Shown in pieces: positions 18,199-27,800 of a DNA stretch of 64,000 bases. Where the stretch lies: positions 124,001 to 188,000 of the forward strand of contig NZ_JAKZFD010000001.1 of the NCBI RefSeq assembly GCF_022549225.1. Direction: 5' to 3'. This DNA comes from Pelomonas sp. CA6. GTDB lineage: Bacteria; Pseudomonadota; Gammaproteobacteria; Burkholderiales; Burkholderiaceae_C. A model generated the notes under the pieces. That model was not told where the DNA came from and made no database searches. It saw only the letters and a list, made by a program, of their open reading frames with translations. Numbering within the stretch: position 1 is the first letter of the stretch; the number at the start of each line of letters is the position of its first letter. The position numbers and the translations under genes are program-made.

Positions 18199-18852
18199 TC
18201 AGGCCGCCGACGCGGCGGTGGCGGCGGCGCTCTTGCGCGCCGCGGGCTTGCGCGGCGCGGCCTTCTTGGCCACCGGGGCGGCCTTCTTCGCGATCGGCTT
18301 GGCGGCGGCGGCGGCCTTGGCCTGCGGCTTGGCCGGGGCCTTCTTGGCGACCGACTTGGTGGCCGCGGCGCTCTTGGCCGGGGCCTTGCGGCGCGCCGGC
18401 TTGACCGCGGGCAGGCCCACGGCGGCGCTGAGCGCGTCGATGCGCGCGATCAGCGATTCGATCTCCTTGGCGCTGGGCACGCCCAGTCGGCCCAGCGCGC
18501 GCTGCACGCGCTCTTCGAAGATGCTTTCCAGCTTGTCCCAGTGCTGACCGGCGCGCGAGCCGACCTCGCCGGCCATGTCGCTCATCTTGTTGGCCACGGC
18601 GCCCAGCTTCTCCTCGGCGGCGGCCTGCGTCTTCTTCTGCAGCTTCATGCCTTCGCTGACCAGGGTCTCGAAAACCTTGGAGCCTTCGCCCTGCGCCTTG
18701 GCGAACGCGCCCAGGCCGGCGGCCCAGATCTGCTGGGCGGAGTCCTTCACCATCTGGGCCAGCGCGCCATCGCCCAGACCGGCGGGCAGCGCAAAGCCGT
18801 TCTGTGCGGCGGCCTGCTTCTTCGCGGCCATCTTCTGGAGCTTCTTGACCAT
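18199..18852 (-). CDS. PhaF/PhaI-like phasin (polyhydroxyalkanoate granule-associated protein)
   Basis: A granule-coating protein of 217 residues. Residues from about 20 to 130 form an amphipathic helical phasin domain (QIWAAGLGAFAKAQGEGSKVF, then a coiled-coil-like region to SLIARIDAL). Residues from about 140 onward are a low-complexity Lys/Ala/Pro tail made of irregular AAKKA-type units. This resembles histone H1 and matches the DNA-binding tail of PhaF. Such proteins bind PHA granules and tether them to the nucleoid. A candidate promoter lies at 18894-18922. The patatin gene follows and a fatty acyl-CoA reductase gene diverges, so the locus looks devoted to storage lipids. Confidence 0.85.
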   Translation of the reverse strand: MVKKLQKMAAKKQAAAQNGFALPAGLGDGALAQMVKDSAQQIWAAGLGAFAKAQGEGSKVFETLVSEGMKLQKKTQAAAEEKLGAVANKMSDMAGEVGSRAGQHWDKLESIFEERVQRALGRLGVPSAKEIESLIARIDALSAAVGLPAVKPARRKAPAKSAAATKSVAKKAPAKPQAKAAAAAKPIAKKAAPVAKKAAPRKPAARKSAAATAASAA

Positions 18853-18893
18853 GATGGGGTCCTCTCGTCGGTGGTTGATGAGCTTGCCAAGCC

Positions 18894-18922
18894 ACTATAG
18901 GCGGCGCATGCGCCATTGTGAC
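18894..18922 (-). promoter_or_regulatory. Candidate phasin promoter with a palindrome in the spacer
   Basis: On the minus strand, GTCACA (18922-18917) and TATAGT (18899-18894) are separated by 17 bases and read as -35 and -10 boxes. The spacer contains the 12-base perfect palindrome GGCGCATGCGCC (18903-18914), a plausible operator. No regulator gene is adjacent. Confidence 0.42.
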
Positions 18923-19101
18923 CTGGGGAGACTAGGGCTGGTTCTCTACCTCCAGACGCGGCAGGTGGCGGCCAACGCGGGTGGCGCTGCGCGCCCGCTT
19001 GGGGTTATCGCGCAGCGGGAAGCCGCGGCGCATGGTCAAGAATCCAGCCGGGCCCTCGCGCTGAGCGGACCCTCGAACACAGCAACGAGCAGGAGGCGTG
19101 C

Positions 19102-21096
19102 ATGCAGTATTTCGTCACCGGAGCCACCGGCTTCATCGGCAAGCGTCTGGTCAAGAAACTGCTGGCGCGCAGGGGCAGCACGGTCTACTTCCTGCTGCGC
19201 GAGGAGAGCCAGGCCAAGCTGCCCGAGCTGCTGGCCTACTGGGGCGTCGGCAAGACGCGCGCGATCCCGGTGTTCGGCGATCTGCGCGCGCGCAAGCTGG
19301 GCGTGGCCGGCGACGATCTGAAGGCGCTCAAGGGCCGCATCGACCATGTCTACCACCTCGCCGCGGTCTACGACCTGGGCGCCGCGGCGGACACCCAGGT
19401 GGAGGTCAACATCGAAGGCACGCGCCATGCCGTGGAGTTCGCGCGCGCGATCGACGCGGGGCATTTCCACCATGTCTCGTCCATCGCCGCGGCCGGGCTG
19501 TACGAGGGCGTGTTCCGCGAGGACATGTTCGACGAGGCCGAGAACCTCGATCATCCCTATTTCATGACCAAGCACGAGTCCGAGAAGATCGTGCGCAAGG
19601 AGTGCAAGGGCGCCTGGACGGTCTACCGCCCGGCCATGGTGGTGGGCGATTCCGCCACCGGCGAGATGGACAAGATCGACGGCCCCTACTACTTCTTCAA
19701 GCTGATCCAGCGCATGCGCCAGATCCTGCCGCCGTGGATGCCGTCCATCGGCCTGGAGGGCGGCCGCGTCAACATCGTGCCGGTGGACTTCGTCGTCGCC
19801 GCGCTGGACCACATCAGCCACCGCGTCGAGAAGGGCGGCGGCTGCTACCACCTGGTGGACCCGGTGGGCTACCGCGTCGGCGACGTGCTGGACATCTTCT
19901 CCAAGGCCGCGCATGCGCCCAAGATGAACCTGTTCGTCAACGCCGCGCTGCTGGGCTTCATTCCCAAGAGCGTGAAGAAGGGCCTGATGGCGATCGCGCC
20001 GGTGCGCCGCATCCGCCACGCGGTGATGAAGGATCTGGGCCTGCCCGAGGACATGCTGACCTTCGTCAACTATCCCACCCGCTTCGACTGCCGCGAGACC
20101 AGCGCGGCGCTGAAGGGCTCGGGCATCGCCTGCCCCAACCTGAACGACTACGCCTGGCGGCTGTGGGACTACTGGGAGCGCCACCTGGACCCGGCGCTGT
20201 TCATCGACCGCAGCCTGCGCGGCGCCGTGGGCGGCAAGGTGGTGCTGGTGACCGGCGGCTCCTCGGGCATAGGCCTGGCCGCGGCGATGAAGTTCGCCGA
20301 GGCCGGCGCCATCACCGTGATCTGCGCCCGCGACGAGAACAAGCTGGCCGACGCGGTGAAGGAGATCCGCGCGCGCGCCGGCAAGGACGCGCAGGTGCAC
20401 AGCCATTCGGCGGACATCGCCAGCGAGGAGAGCTGCCAGGCGCTGGTCGACTGGCTGCAGCAGGAATTCGGCGGCGTGGACTTCCTGGTCAACAACGCCG
20501 GCCGTTCGATCCGCCGCGCCATCGAGTCCAGCTACGACCGCTTCCACGACTACGAGCGCACCATGCAGCTGAACTACTTCGGCTGCCTGCGCGTCACCAT
20601 GGGCCTGCTGCCCGGCATGGTGGCCAAGCGCCGCGGCCATGTGGTCAACATTTCCAGCATCGGCGTGCTGACCAACGCGCCGCGCTTCTCGGCCTATGTG
20701 GCCTCCAAGGCGGCGCTGGATGCCTGGACGCGCTGCGCATCCAGCGAGTTCGCGGACCAGGGCATCACCTTCACGACCATCAACATGCCGCTGGTGCGCA
20801 CACCCATGATCGCGCCCACCAAGATCTACAACAACGTGCCGACGCTCAGCCCGGAGGAGGCCGCCGACATGATCGCGCAGGCCTGCATCGAAAAGCCGGT
20901 GCGCATCGCGACGCGCCTGGGCGTGTTCGGCGAACTGCTGCATGCGCTGGTGCCGCGCGTGGCGCAGATCGTGATGAACACCAGCTTCCGCATGTTCCCC
21001 GACAGCGACGCGGCCAAGGGCGACAAGGGCGGCCGCCCCCAGCTGTCGCCCGAGGCGATCGCGCTGCAGCAGATGATGCGCGGCATCCACTTCTGA
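19102..21096 (+). CDS. Two-domain fatty acyl-CoA reductase (alcohol-forming, Marinobacter FAR type)
   Basis: This enzyme is predicted to reduce fatty acyl-CoA (or acyl-ACP) through the aldehyde to a fatty alcohol with NADPH. The 664-residue protein joins an N-terminal extended SDR/NAD_binding_4 reductase and a C-terminal classical SDR. The first domain has GATGFIG (7-13), HVSSIAAAGL and Y153xxxK157. The second has GGSSGIG (385-391), NNAGRSIRR, Y532VASK536, and SSIGVLTNAPRFSAYV. The length and many motifs agree with remembered sequences of the 661-residue Marinobacter enzyme (Maqu_2507). AGGAGG lies six bases before the start. Fatty alcohols usually feed wax-ester synthesis, but no wax synthase is visible here. 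Confidence 0.82.
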   Translation: MQYFVTGATGFIGKRLVKKLLARRGSTVYFLLREESQAKLPELLAYWGVGKTRAIPVFGDLRARKLGVAGDDLKALKGRIDHVYHLAAVYDLGAAADTQVEVNIEGTRHAVEFARAIDAGHFHHVSSIAAAGLYEGVFREDMFDEAENLDHPYFMTKHESEKIVRKECKGAWTVYRPAMVVGDSATGEMDKIDGPYYFFKLIQRMRQILPPWMPSIGLEGGRVNIVPVDFVVAALDHISHRVEKGGGCYHLVDPVGYRVGDVLDIFSKAAHAPKMNLFVNAALLGFIPKSVKKGLMAIAPVRRIRHAVMKDLGLPEDMLTFVNYPTRFDCRETSAALKGSGIACPNLNDYAWRLWDYWERHLDPALFIDRSLRGAVGGKVVLVTGGSSGIGLAAAMKFAEAGAITVICARDENKLADAVKEIRARAGKDAQVHSHSADIASEESCQALVDWLQQEFGGVDFLVNNAGRSIRRAIESSYDRFHDYERTMQLNYFGCLRVTMGLLPGMVAKRRGHVVNISSIGVLTNAPRFSAYVASKAALDAWTRCASSEFADQGITFTTINMPLVRTPMIAPTKIYNNVPTLSPEEAADMIAQACIEKPVRIATRLGVFGELLHALVPRVAQIVMNTSFRMFPDSDAAKGDKGGRPQLSPEAIALQQMMRGIHF

Positions 21097-21144
21097 GCGG
21101 AGGCCCCCGGGGGGGCCGCGCGCGGCGGCAGGCCCCGGGGCGGG

Positions 21145-22182
21145 TCAGAACCCCTGCAGCACCAGCTTGCCCTGGGTGTGTCCGCCTTCCAGCAGGGCAT
21201 GCGCCTTCTTCAGGTTGGCGGCGTTGATGGGGCCGAGGTTCTGGCCCAGCGTGCTCGCGATCTCGCCGGCATCGATGCGGCGCGCCACCTCGGCCAGCAG
21301 GCGGCCCTGCTCGGCCAGGTCGTGGGTCTGGTGCAGCGGGCGGGCGAACATCATCTCCCAGTGCAGCGACAGCGCCTTGCCCTTGAGCGCCATCACGTCG
21401 ACCGCCTGCGGCTCGAAGTCGTCGATCAGGCCCAGACGCCCCTGCGGCTCCAGCGCAGCGACCAGCTCGGCGAAGTGCTGCGGCGTGTGCGTGAGGCTGG
21501 CGGCATAGCGCAGCGGCGGCAGCCCCTGGGTGCGCTGCAGCTCGGCGATCTGCGCGGCCAGCGGCTCGCGGTGGCTGATCACCACCTGCGCGCCCAGCCG
21601 GCGCAGCCAGTCGCCGCCGGCGCCCTGCGGGTCGGAACTGGTGGCCACCACGCGCAGATGGGGCTGGCTGCGCGCCAGCTGCACGAGGATGGATCCCACG
21701 CCGCCGGCCGCGCCGGTGGCCAGCAGCGCCACCTCGCGCTGCGGCTGCTGCTGCACCTGCAGGCGGTCGAACAGCAGCTCCCAGGCGGTGATCGCGGTCA
21801 GCGGCAGCGCCGCGGCCTGGGCGTCGTCCAGGCTGGCCGGCGCGCGCGACGCGATGCGGTGGTCCACGCACTGCAGCTGCGCATGGCTGCCCGGACGGTC
21901 GATCGCGCCGGCATACCAGACGCGGTCGCCGACCGCGAAGCCGCGCACCTGGGCGCCCATGGCGCGCACCACGCCCACCGCGTCCCAGCCGGTCACCACC
22001 GGCGTGCGGCCATCGGGGCTGGCGCGGCGGCGCCTCACCTTGGTGTCCAGCGGGTTGACCGCGCTGGCGCGGACCTCCACCAGCAGATCCAGCGGGCCCG
22101 GCTCGGGCGCGGGCAGCTCCAGGTCCAGCAGGGACTCGGGATGCTCGATGGGATGGGAGGCGTAGTAGCCGACGGCTTTCAT
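21145..22182 (-). CDS. Zinc-type alcohol dehydrogenase-like protein (quinone oxidoreductase group)
   Basis: A 345-residue medium-chain dehydrogenase/reductase. The N-terminal GroES-like domain has VRASAVNPLDTKVR and GWDAVGVV; the Rossmann part has LATGAAGGVGSILVQLAR. The zinc-binding Cys/His pattern of true alcohol dehydrogenases is missing, so it belongs to the zinc-independent ZADH/QOR branch that reduces quinones or enones with NADPH. The start at 22182 follows a GAAAGG-like site. It converges with the acyl-CoA reductase gene. The substrate is unknown. Confidence 0.85.
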   Translation of the reverse strand: MKAVGYYASHPIEHPESLLDLELPAPEPGPLDLLVEVRASAVNPLDTKVRRRRASPDGRTPVVTGWDAVGVVRAMGAQVRGFAVGDRVWYAGAIDRPGSHAQLQCVDHRIASRAPASLDDAQAAALPLTAITAWELLFDRLQVQQQPQREVALLATGAAGGVGSILVQLARSQPHLRVVATSSDPQGAGGDWLRRLGAQVVISHREPLAAQIAELQRTQGLPPLRYAASLTHTPQHFAELVAALEPQGRLGLIDDFEPQAVDVMALKGKALSLHWEMMFARPLHQTHDLAEQGRLLAEVARRIDAGEIASTLGQNLGPINAANLKKAHALLEGGHTQGKLVLQGF

Positions 22183-22302
22183 GGCGGGGCCTTTCAGGAG
22201 GACAGGAGAGGCCTCTATCGTGGCCGCCGCGCGCCCGGCGTTGAAGGGCCGGCCGGGCGTTTGAGTTTCAACGGGATTTTGAAAATCGCCGCGCGCCGGG
22301 GG

Positions 22303-23166
22303 TCAGGGCTTGCCCTCGGCGGCCGCCGGCAGCCAGCCCATCTCGCGCAGCGCGGCGCGCACGATGGCTTCGCGCTGCGGCCCCAGTTCCGCGCGGGTCA
22401 TGTCCATGTTCAGCGCGAAGTAGCTGCGCCGCCGCAGCCCCTCGCCATGCTCCAGCCAGCCCACGTACCAGCCGATCGCCGGCTTGGGCGCGTCGGCCCA
22501 GCCGGTCTTGGCATAGAGCTTCCAGCCCGGGCCCTCGTCGCGCAGCATCACCGCCTTGGCGCGCGGCCAGGCGCGTTCGGACAGCGCCAGCCGGCCCTCG
22601 TTGAGGCGGCGCAGGAAGTCGATCTGCTCCACCGCCGAGATGCGCAGCGCGCCGTCCAGCCAGAAGCGGTCCGCCACCGGGCCGGCGATGGCGTTGCCAT
22701 AGCGGAAGTCGTAGAGGAACTGCTGCATGCGCGGCTGGCCCACGCGCCGCGCGATGTCCTGGAACACCCAGACCGCCGAGACGCGGAAGGCCGACACCAG
22801 GGTCTGGTCGCGGTTCCAGTCGTCCAGCCAGCGCTTCTGGCCGTCCCAGCGGAACACCGTCTCGGGGCCCTCGGTCACGCCGCTCTCCAGCGCGATCAGC
22901 GTGCTCGGGATCTTGAAGGTGGACGCGGGCAGGAAGCGCTCGAAGGCGCGCGGCGCGTCGCTGGCGATCCAGCGCCCCTCGTCCATCAGCAGGACCACGC
23001 CGCGCGTGTCCAGCCGTTCGAAGGCGCGAGCGAGCGCGGGGCGGGTTTCCAGGCGTTCCTGGGCCACGGGGGCTTCCTCGGCGTGCGCGACGGGGCCGAG
23101 GCTGGCGGCCAGCGCGGCGCCGCAGAGCAGCGCCGTGGCGAGCCGGCGGGTGAGACGGTCGGTCAT
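22303..23166 (-). CDS. Class D (OXA-type) beta-lactamase
   Basis: A periplasmic serine enzyme that hydrolyses beta-lactams. The 287-residue precursor has a Sec signal ending near AHA (about residue 29). All class D landmarks are present: S82-T-F-K85, S130-A-V, Y156-G-N and K220-T-G. FWLDGALRISAVEQIDFL is also typical. The start at 23166 has AAGGAGG upstream. No integron, insertion sequence or resistance-gene neighbour is present and base use matches the surroundings, so it looks like an intrinsic chromosomal gene. Its spectrum and expression cannot be read from sequence. BlaR-type sensor proteins share the fold but are longer. Confidence 0.9.
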   Translation of the reverse strand: MTDRLTRRLATALLCGAALAASLGPVAHAEEAPVAQERLETRPALARAFERLDTRGVVLLMDEGRWIASDAPRAFERFLPASTFKIPSTLIALESGVTEGPETVFRWDGQKRWLDDWNRDQTLVSAFRVSAVWVFQDIARRVGQPRMQQFLYDFRYGNAIAGPVADRFWLDGALRISAVEQIDFLRRLNEGRLALSERAWPRAKAVMLRDEGPGWKLYAKTGWADAPKPAIGWYVGWLEHGEGLRRRSYFALNMDMTRAELGPQREAIVRAALREMGWLPAAAEGKP

Positions 23167-23254
23167 GGGGTGTTCCTCCTTGGGTGAGCGGTCCGTGGAC
23201 CGCGACAGCCGGCAGTCTGCGCGGCCCTGGCGCCGCGCGGGCCGCGAAGCGACG

Positions 23255-24706
23255 TTACGCGCGTTGCGGCAGCAGACGCAGGCGCTGCAGCTCCTGCCGG
23301 TAGCGTTCGCGCGTGGCCGCGTCGCGCAGCTTGCGTGCCTGCAACGCGACTTGGCGTGCCAGGTCGGCGGCGCTGAGCGGGTCGCCATCGCGCTGGGCAT
23401 GGCGGGCCCACATCAGGAAGAAGGCGCAGCGCTGCTCCACCGGGATCTGCGAATGCACCGCGCGGCATTGCGCCCAGCGCTGCGCGGCCAGTGCGGCATA
23501 GCCCTCGGCCTGCAGCGGCTGGCCCTGGGCGGCGGCCGCGGCGGCGACGCGCGCAAAGGGCAGGGCATTGGCCTCGGCCAGGCGCAGCAGGAACACGGTG
23601 TTGAGCAGCGAGTGACGGCCCAGCTGCCAGCGCGCGCAGACGGCGTCGCTGAGCAGCAGCCAGCGCAGCGCCTGCGCCAGGTCCGGCGCGCGCGCCGAGC
23701 CGGCCAGCAGGCCCGCCTCCAGCAGCTGCGCCAGGCTGTTGGCGAGGTTGGCGGCGGCGATCTGCAGCGCGTCCGGCAGGCCCGCCAGCGAGGCGCAGCG
23801 CAGGGCCTGCTCCAGCGCCTGCAGCGACTGTTCGGCGAGCGCGGCATCGCGGCGCGCCAGCGCCAGCTCGCGCAGCGCCAGGCCGCGCAGATTGGCCACC
23901 TCGCCGCGCAGCGCCGGGTCCTGCGCCAGCAGCGGCGGCCCGGCCGTGTCCAGGTGGCGCAGCGCGGCGGCGGGCTGGCCCAGGCTGCCGTAGCGGTGCC
24001 AGGCCTCCAGCACCAGGCTGCGCAGGCGCAGCTGGGCGCGTTCGCCCTCGGGCAGCCGGCCGCGTTCCACGCCCTGGCGCAGCGCGCGCAGCTCGTCCTG
24101 CAGCGCCGCCCAGTCGCCCAGGCGGCGCGCGATGCGGGCGCGCCGCAGCGCCAGCGCCGCGGCGGCGGAATCGTCGCGCGCGGGCAGGTGCTCGGCGGCA
24201 TGCCGCAGCGCGAGCCGCGCCGGGTAGAGCTCGCCGCGCTCCAGCAGATGGTCGGCGCGCGCCAGCCCATCCACATAGGCCAGCGGCAGCGGCGGCGCCG
24301 CGTCCGGTTCGCCGCCGGGCGGTTCGTGCTGGCCCAGCCAGGCGGCCAGCGCGCGATCGCGGCGCGCCGGGGTCAGGTCTTGCCCCTGGAGCAGGAAGCG
24401 GCATTGCGCGAGCCGCGCCTCGTCCAGCCAGAAGGGGCCGCTGCTGAGCGTGCGGCTGCAGACCAGCCCGGCCAGCGCGCTGCTCTGCAGGAGATTCAGC
24501 GCGCGCCACAGCTGGGTGCGGTGCAGCTCGGGCAGGCCGACGATGCGCTCGCGCAGCTCGGCGCGGCTGCAGGCGGCCTGTGGTCGCGCGCCGCCCTGGG
24601 CATGCGCTTGGAGCAGGGCCGCGAGCAGGCGCGGCAGCAGCGCATTGCGCAACAGGCTGCCATCCAGCAGCAGGCCCTGCGGGACCAGGTCGACCTTCAT
24701 CCTCAT
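23255..24706 (-). CDS. Uncharacterised helical-repeat protein downstream of dnaE2
   Basis: Not recognised as a named family. The 483-residue protein has no signal peptide or membrane segment. Residues about 1-110 look like a compact helical, possibly winged-helix domain (SRAELRERIVGLPELHRTQLW). The remainder consists of Ala/Leu/Arg-rich helix pairs resembling TPR repeats (LALRRARIARRLGDWAALQ, ANLRGLALRELALARRDAA). It lies 101 bases downstream of dnaE2 on the same strand and 88 bases upstream of the beta-lactamase. It could be co-transcribed with the SOS cassette. An in-frame ATG at 24700 is an alternative start. It contains an exact copy of the 15-base repeat word. Confidence 0.65.
   Translation of the reverse strand: MRMKVDLVPQGLLLDGSLLRNALLPRLLAALLQAHAQGGARPQAACSRAELRERIVGLPELHRTQLWRALNLLQSSALAGLVCSRTLSSGPFWLDEARLAQCRFLLQGQDLTPARRDRALAAWLGQHEPPGGEPDAAPPLPLAYVDGLARADHLLERGELYPARLALRHAAEHLPARDDSAAAALALRRARIARRLGDWAALQDELRALRQGVERGRLPEGERAQLRLRSLVLEAWHRYGSLGQPAAALRHLDTAGPPLLAQDPALRGEVANLRGLALRELALARRDAALAEQSLQALEQALRCASLAGLPDALQIAAANLANSLAQLLEAGLLAGSARAPDLAQALRWLLLSDAVCARWQLGRHSLLNTVFLLRLAEANALPFARVAAAAAAQGQPLQAEGYAALAAQRWAQCRAVHSQIPVEQRCAFFLMWARHAQRDGDPLSAADLARQVALQARKLRDAATRERYRQELQRLRLLPQRA
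24369..24383. repeat. Recurring 15-base word, copy inside the helical-repeat gene
   Basis: An exact copy of GGGGTCAGGTCTTGC lies within the coding sequence of the uncharacterised gene. The right flank CCC extends its similarity to the near copy at 4322-4336. It corresponds to the segment QGQDLTP of the protein. Confidence 0.58.
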
Positions 24707-24807
24707 TCGTGCAGCCGGGGGAAGCGATGCGGCATTGTCCGGCAGGGGATGCGTGCGCGGCGGACGGGTTGGCGTAACCGCTGTTACGCCGGCGCGCGCC
24801 GGCGGGG

Positions 24808-27800
24808 CTAGTGGAAGTCGCGGCTGTCCACGCGCAGCCGCCCCAGCAGCGGCGTCAGGTCCTCGAAGCGGCGCGCCAGCAGGTGGCAGACATCGCCGTC
24901 GCCGCGCTGCCATTCGCCCCAGACCGCGAGCAGGCGCGCATGCAGGATCACCGAGCGATGCTGCTCGTAGACCTGGCGCCAGACGATGACCTGCACCGAA
25001 CCGTGCTCGTCTTCCAGCGAGATGAACAGCGTGCCCTTGGCCGTCTGCGGCCGCTGGCGCACGGTGACCAGGCCGCAGGCCGCCGCGGGCCGGCCGCTGC
25101 GCCAGGCCCGCAGTTCCTGCGAGCCGCGCAGGCCGCGCGCGGCCAGGGTCTCGCGCAGCAGGGCCAGCGGATGCTGGCGCAGCGTCAGGCCCAGCGCGGC
25201 ATAGTCCCAGACCACGGCCTCGCCCTCGCTCGCCTCGGGCAGCGCGACGGCCTCCTCCGGCGCGTCGGCGCCATGCAGCAGGTCGCCCTGGCGGCGCTGC
25301 GCGCTGGCCTGCCAGACCTGCTGGCGGCGGTGGCCGGCCAGCGAGCTCAGCGCGTCGGCCGCGGCCAGCTGCTGCATCTCGCGCTGGCCGAGGCCCGCGC
25401 GCAGGGCCAGGTCTTGCGCATCCACGAAGGGCCGCTCGGCGCGCGCGTCCACCACGCGCCGGATGGCCGCGGCGGACAGGCCGCTGACCAGGCGCAGCCC
25501 CAGGCGCACCACCGGCTGACCCGGGTCGCCCCGCGGGCCCGTGGCGGCGCGCGGGCCGGGCTGGGCCATGTCCTGCGGCCCGGGCGCTTCCAGTGTGCAG
25601 TCGTGCGCGCTGTGCGACACGTCGGCCGCGCGCACCCGCACGCCATGGCGGCGCGCGTCCTGCACCAGCTGGGCGGGGGTGTAGAAGCCCAGCGGCTGCG
25701 AGTTCAGCAGCGCGGCGAGGAAGATCGCCGGCTCGTGGCATTTGATCCAGCTGGAGACATAGGTCAGCAGCGCGAAGCTGGCGGCATGCGACTCCGGAAA
25801 GCCGTAGGACGCGAAGCCCTTGATCTGGCGGAAGATGGCCTGGGCGAATTCGTCCTCGTAGCCGCGCTCGCGCATGCCGCTGACGATCTTGTCGTGGAAG
25901 CGCTGCAGGTCGCCGGGGCGTTTCCAGGCCGCCATCGCTCGGCGCAGCTGGTCGGCCTCGCCGGCGCTGAAGCCGGCGGCGATCATCGCCACCTGCATCA
26001 CCTGTTCCTGGAAGATGGGCACGCCGAAGGTGCGCTCCAGCGCCGGCTCCAGGCCCGGTGGATGGTCGATGGGCTCGCCGCGCCGCGCGCGCTCGCGGTT
26101 CTTCAGATAGGGGTGGACCATGCCGCCCTCGATGGGGCCGGGGCGCACGATGGCGACCTCGACGACGAGGTCGTAGAAGTTGCGCGGGCGCAGGCGCGGC
26201 AGCATGGACATCTGCGCCCGGCTCTCGATCTGGAACACGCCGATGGTGTCGGCGGCGCAGATCATGTCGTAGGTGGGTGGATCGCCCTCGGGCACGTCGG
26301 CCAGCTCGATCGCGCGGCCGCGCCACTGGCGGTAGAACTCGAACGAGCGGCGCAGACAGCTGAGCATGCCCAGCGCGAGCACGTCCACCTTCATCAGGCC
26401 CACGCTGTCCAGGTCGTCCTTGTCCCACTGGATCACGGTGCGGTCGGGCATCGCGGCGTTCTCGATGGGCACCAGGCGCGACAGCGGCCCGCGCGTCAGC
26501 ACGAAGCCGCCCACATGCTGGCTCAGGTGGCGCGGCATGGCCAGCAGCTGGCGGCTCAGCTCGACGAGCTGGCGCAGGCGCAGGTCCTGCGCATCGAGGC
26601 CCAGTTCCTGCTGCAGCTCGGCCATGCGGTCGTCGGGCAGGGACTGCGTGGACCAGCCGTTGTGCTCGGCGGCCAGGCGCTCCACCAGGGCCTCCCCCAG
26701 GCCCAGCGCCTTGCCGACGTCGCGGATCGCGCTGCGCGGCCGGTAGCTGATCACGGTGGCGGCCAGCGCGGCGCGATCGCGGCCGTATTTGGCGTAGAGG
26801 TACTGGATCACCTCCTCGCGGCGTTCGTGCTCGAAGTCCACGTCGATGTCGGGCGGCTCGGCGCGTTCGCGGCTGATGAAGCGCTCGAACAGCAGGGTGC
26901 TGCGCGCCGGGTCCACCGCGGTGATGTGCAGGCAGTAGCAGACCACGCTGTTGGCCGCCGAGCCGCGGCCCTGGCACAGGATGCCGATGCTGCGCGCGTA
27001 GGCGACGATGTCGGCCACGGTGAGGAAGTAGTGCTCGTAGCGCATCTCCTCGATCAGCGCGAGTTCGTGCTCGATGCGCGCCTGCCACGGCGGCGGCACG
27101 CCGTCGGGCCAGCGCCGCGCCGCGCCCTGCGCGGTCAGCGCGCGCAGGTGCCCGGCCGGCGTGCGCCCGGCGGGCACGACCTCGTCGGGGTAGTGGTAGC
27201 GCAGCTCGTCCAGCGAGAAATCGCATTGCGCGGCGGCCACCACGCTCTGCGCCAGCAGCTCGGGCGGGTAGAGCTGGGCCAGGCGCAGCCGGCTGCGCAG
27301 GTGCTGCTCGGCCTGCGGCGCGAGGTCTTCGCCGCATTCGGCCACGGGCCGGTTGAGGCGGGTCGCGCTCATCACGTCGTGCAGGGGCTTGCGCGAACGC
27401 AGGTGCATCTGCACGTCGCCGCAGGCCAGCAGCGGCAGCGCGCTGGCCTCGGAGAGGGCCTGCAGCCGCTGCAGCCAGCGCTCGTCGTCCAGCTCGCGCA
27501 GCAGCGTGACGCCGATCCAGGCGCGCCCCAGCGCCAGGCCCAGCAGCCAGTGCGCATGGTCGAGCATCTGCTCGTCGCCGCCGTCGCCCGTGGCCAGGCC
27601 CGGACGCAGCGGCTTGAGGATGGCCACGCAGTCCGCCAGGTCCTGGGCCCGGATCTGGCTGCGTAGCAGCCGGTACTGGCCCTTGGTGCTGGAGGCGCGG
27701 CGCAGCCGGGTGATGAACTCGCAGAGGTTGCCGTAGCCGTTCTTGTTGCGCGCGATCAGCAGCAGGCGGAACGGCGCCCAGGCCGGCGCGCCCACGCCGT

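Noticed and set aside
21102-21117. GC-only hairpin after the acyl-CoA reductase
   Set aside because: The stem GGCCCCC/GGGGGCC has no T tract on either strand; too weak to call a terminator.
22275-22287. AT-rich palindrome GATTTTGAAAATC
   Set aside because: It lies just after the start side of the ADH-like gene and could be an operator, but no regulator is near and such short AT palindromes occur by chance.
24811-27666. 951-codon plus-strand frame antisense to dnaE2
   Set aside because: It is His/Gln/Ala-rich with no motifs, and dnaE2 on the other strand is unambiguous.
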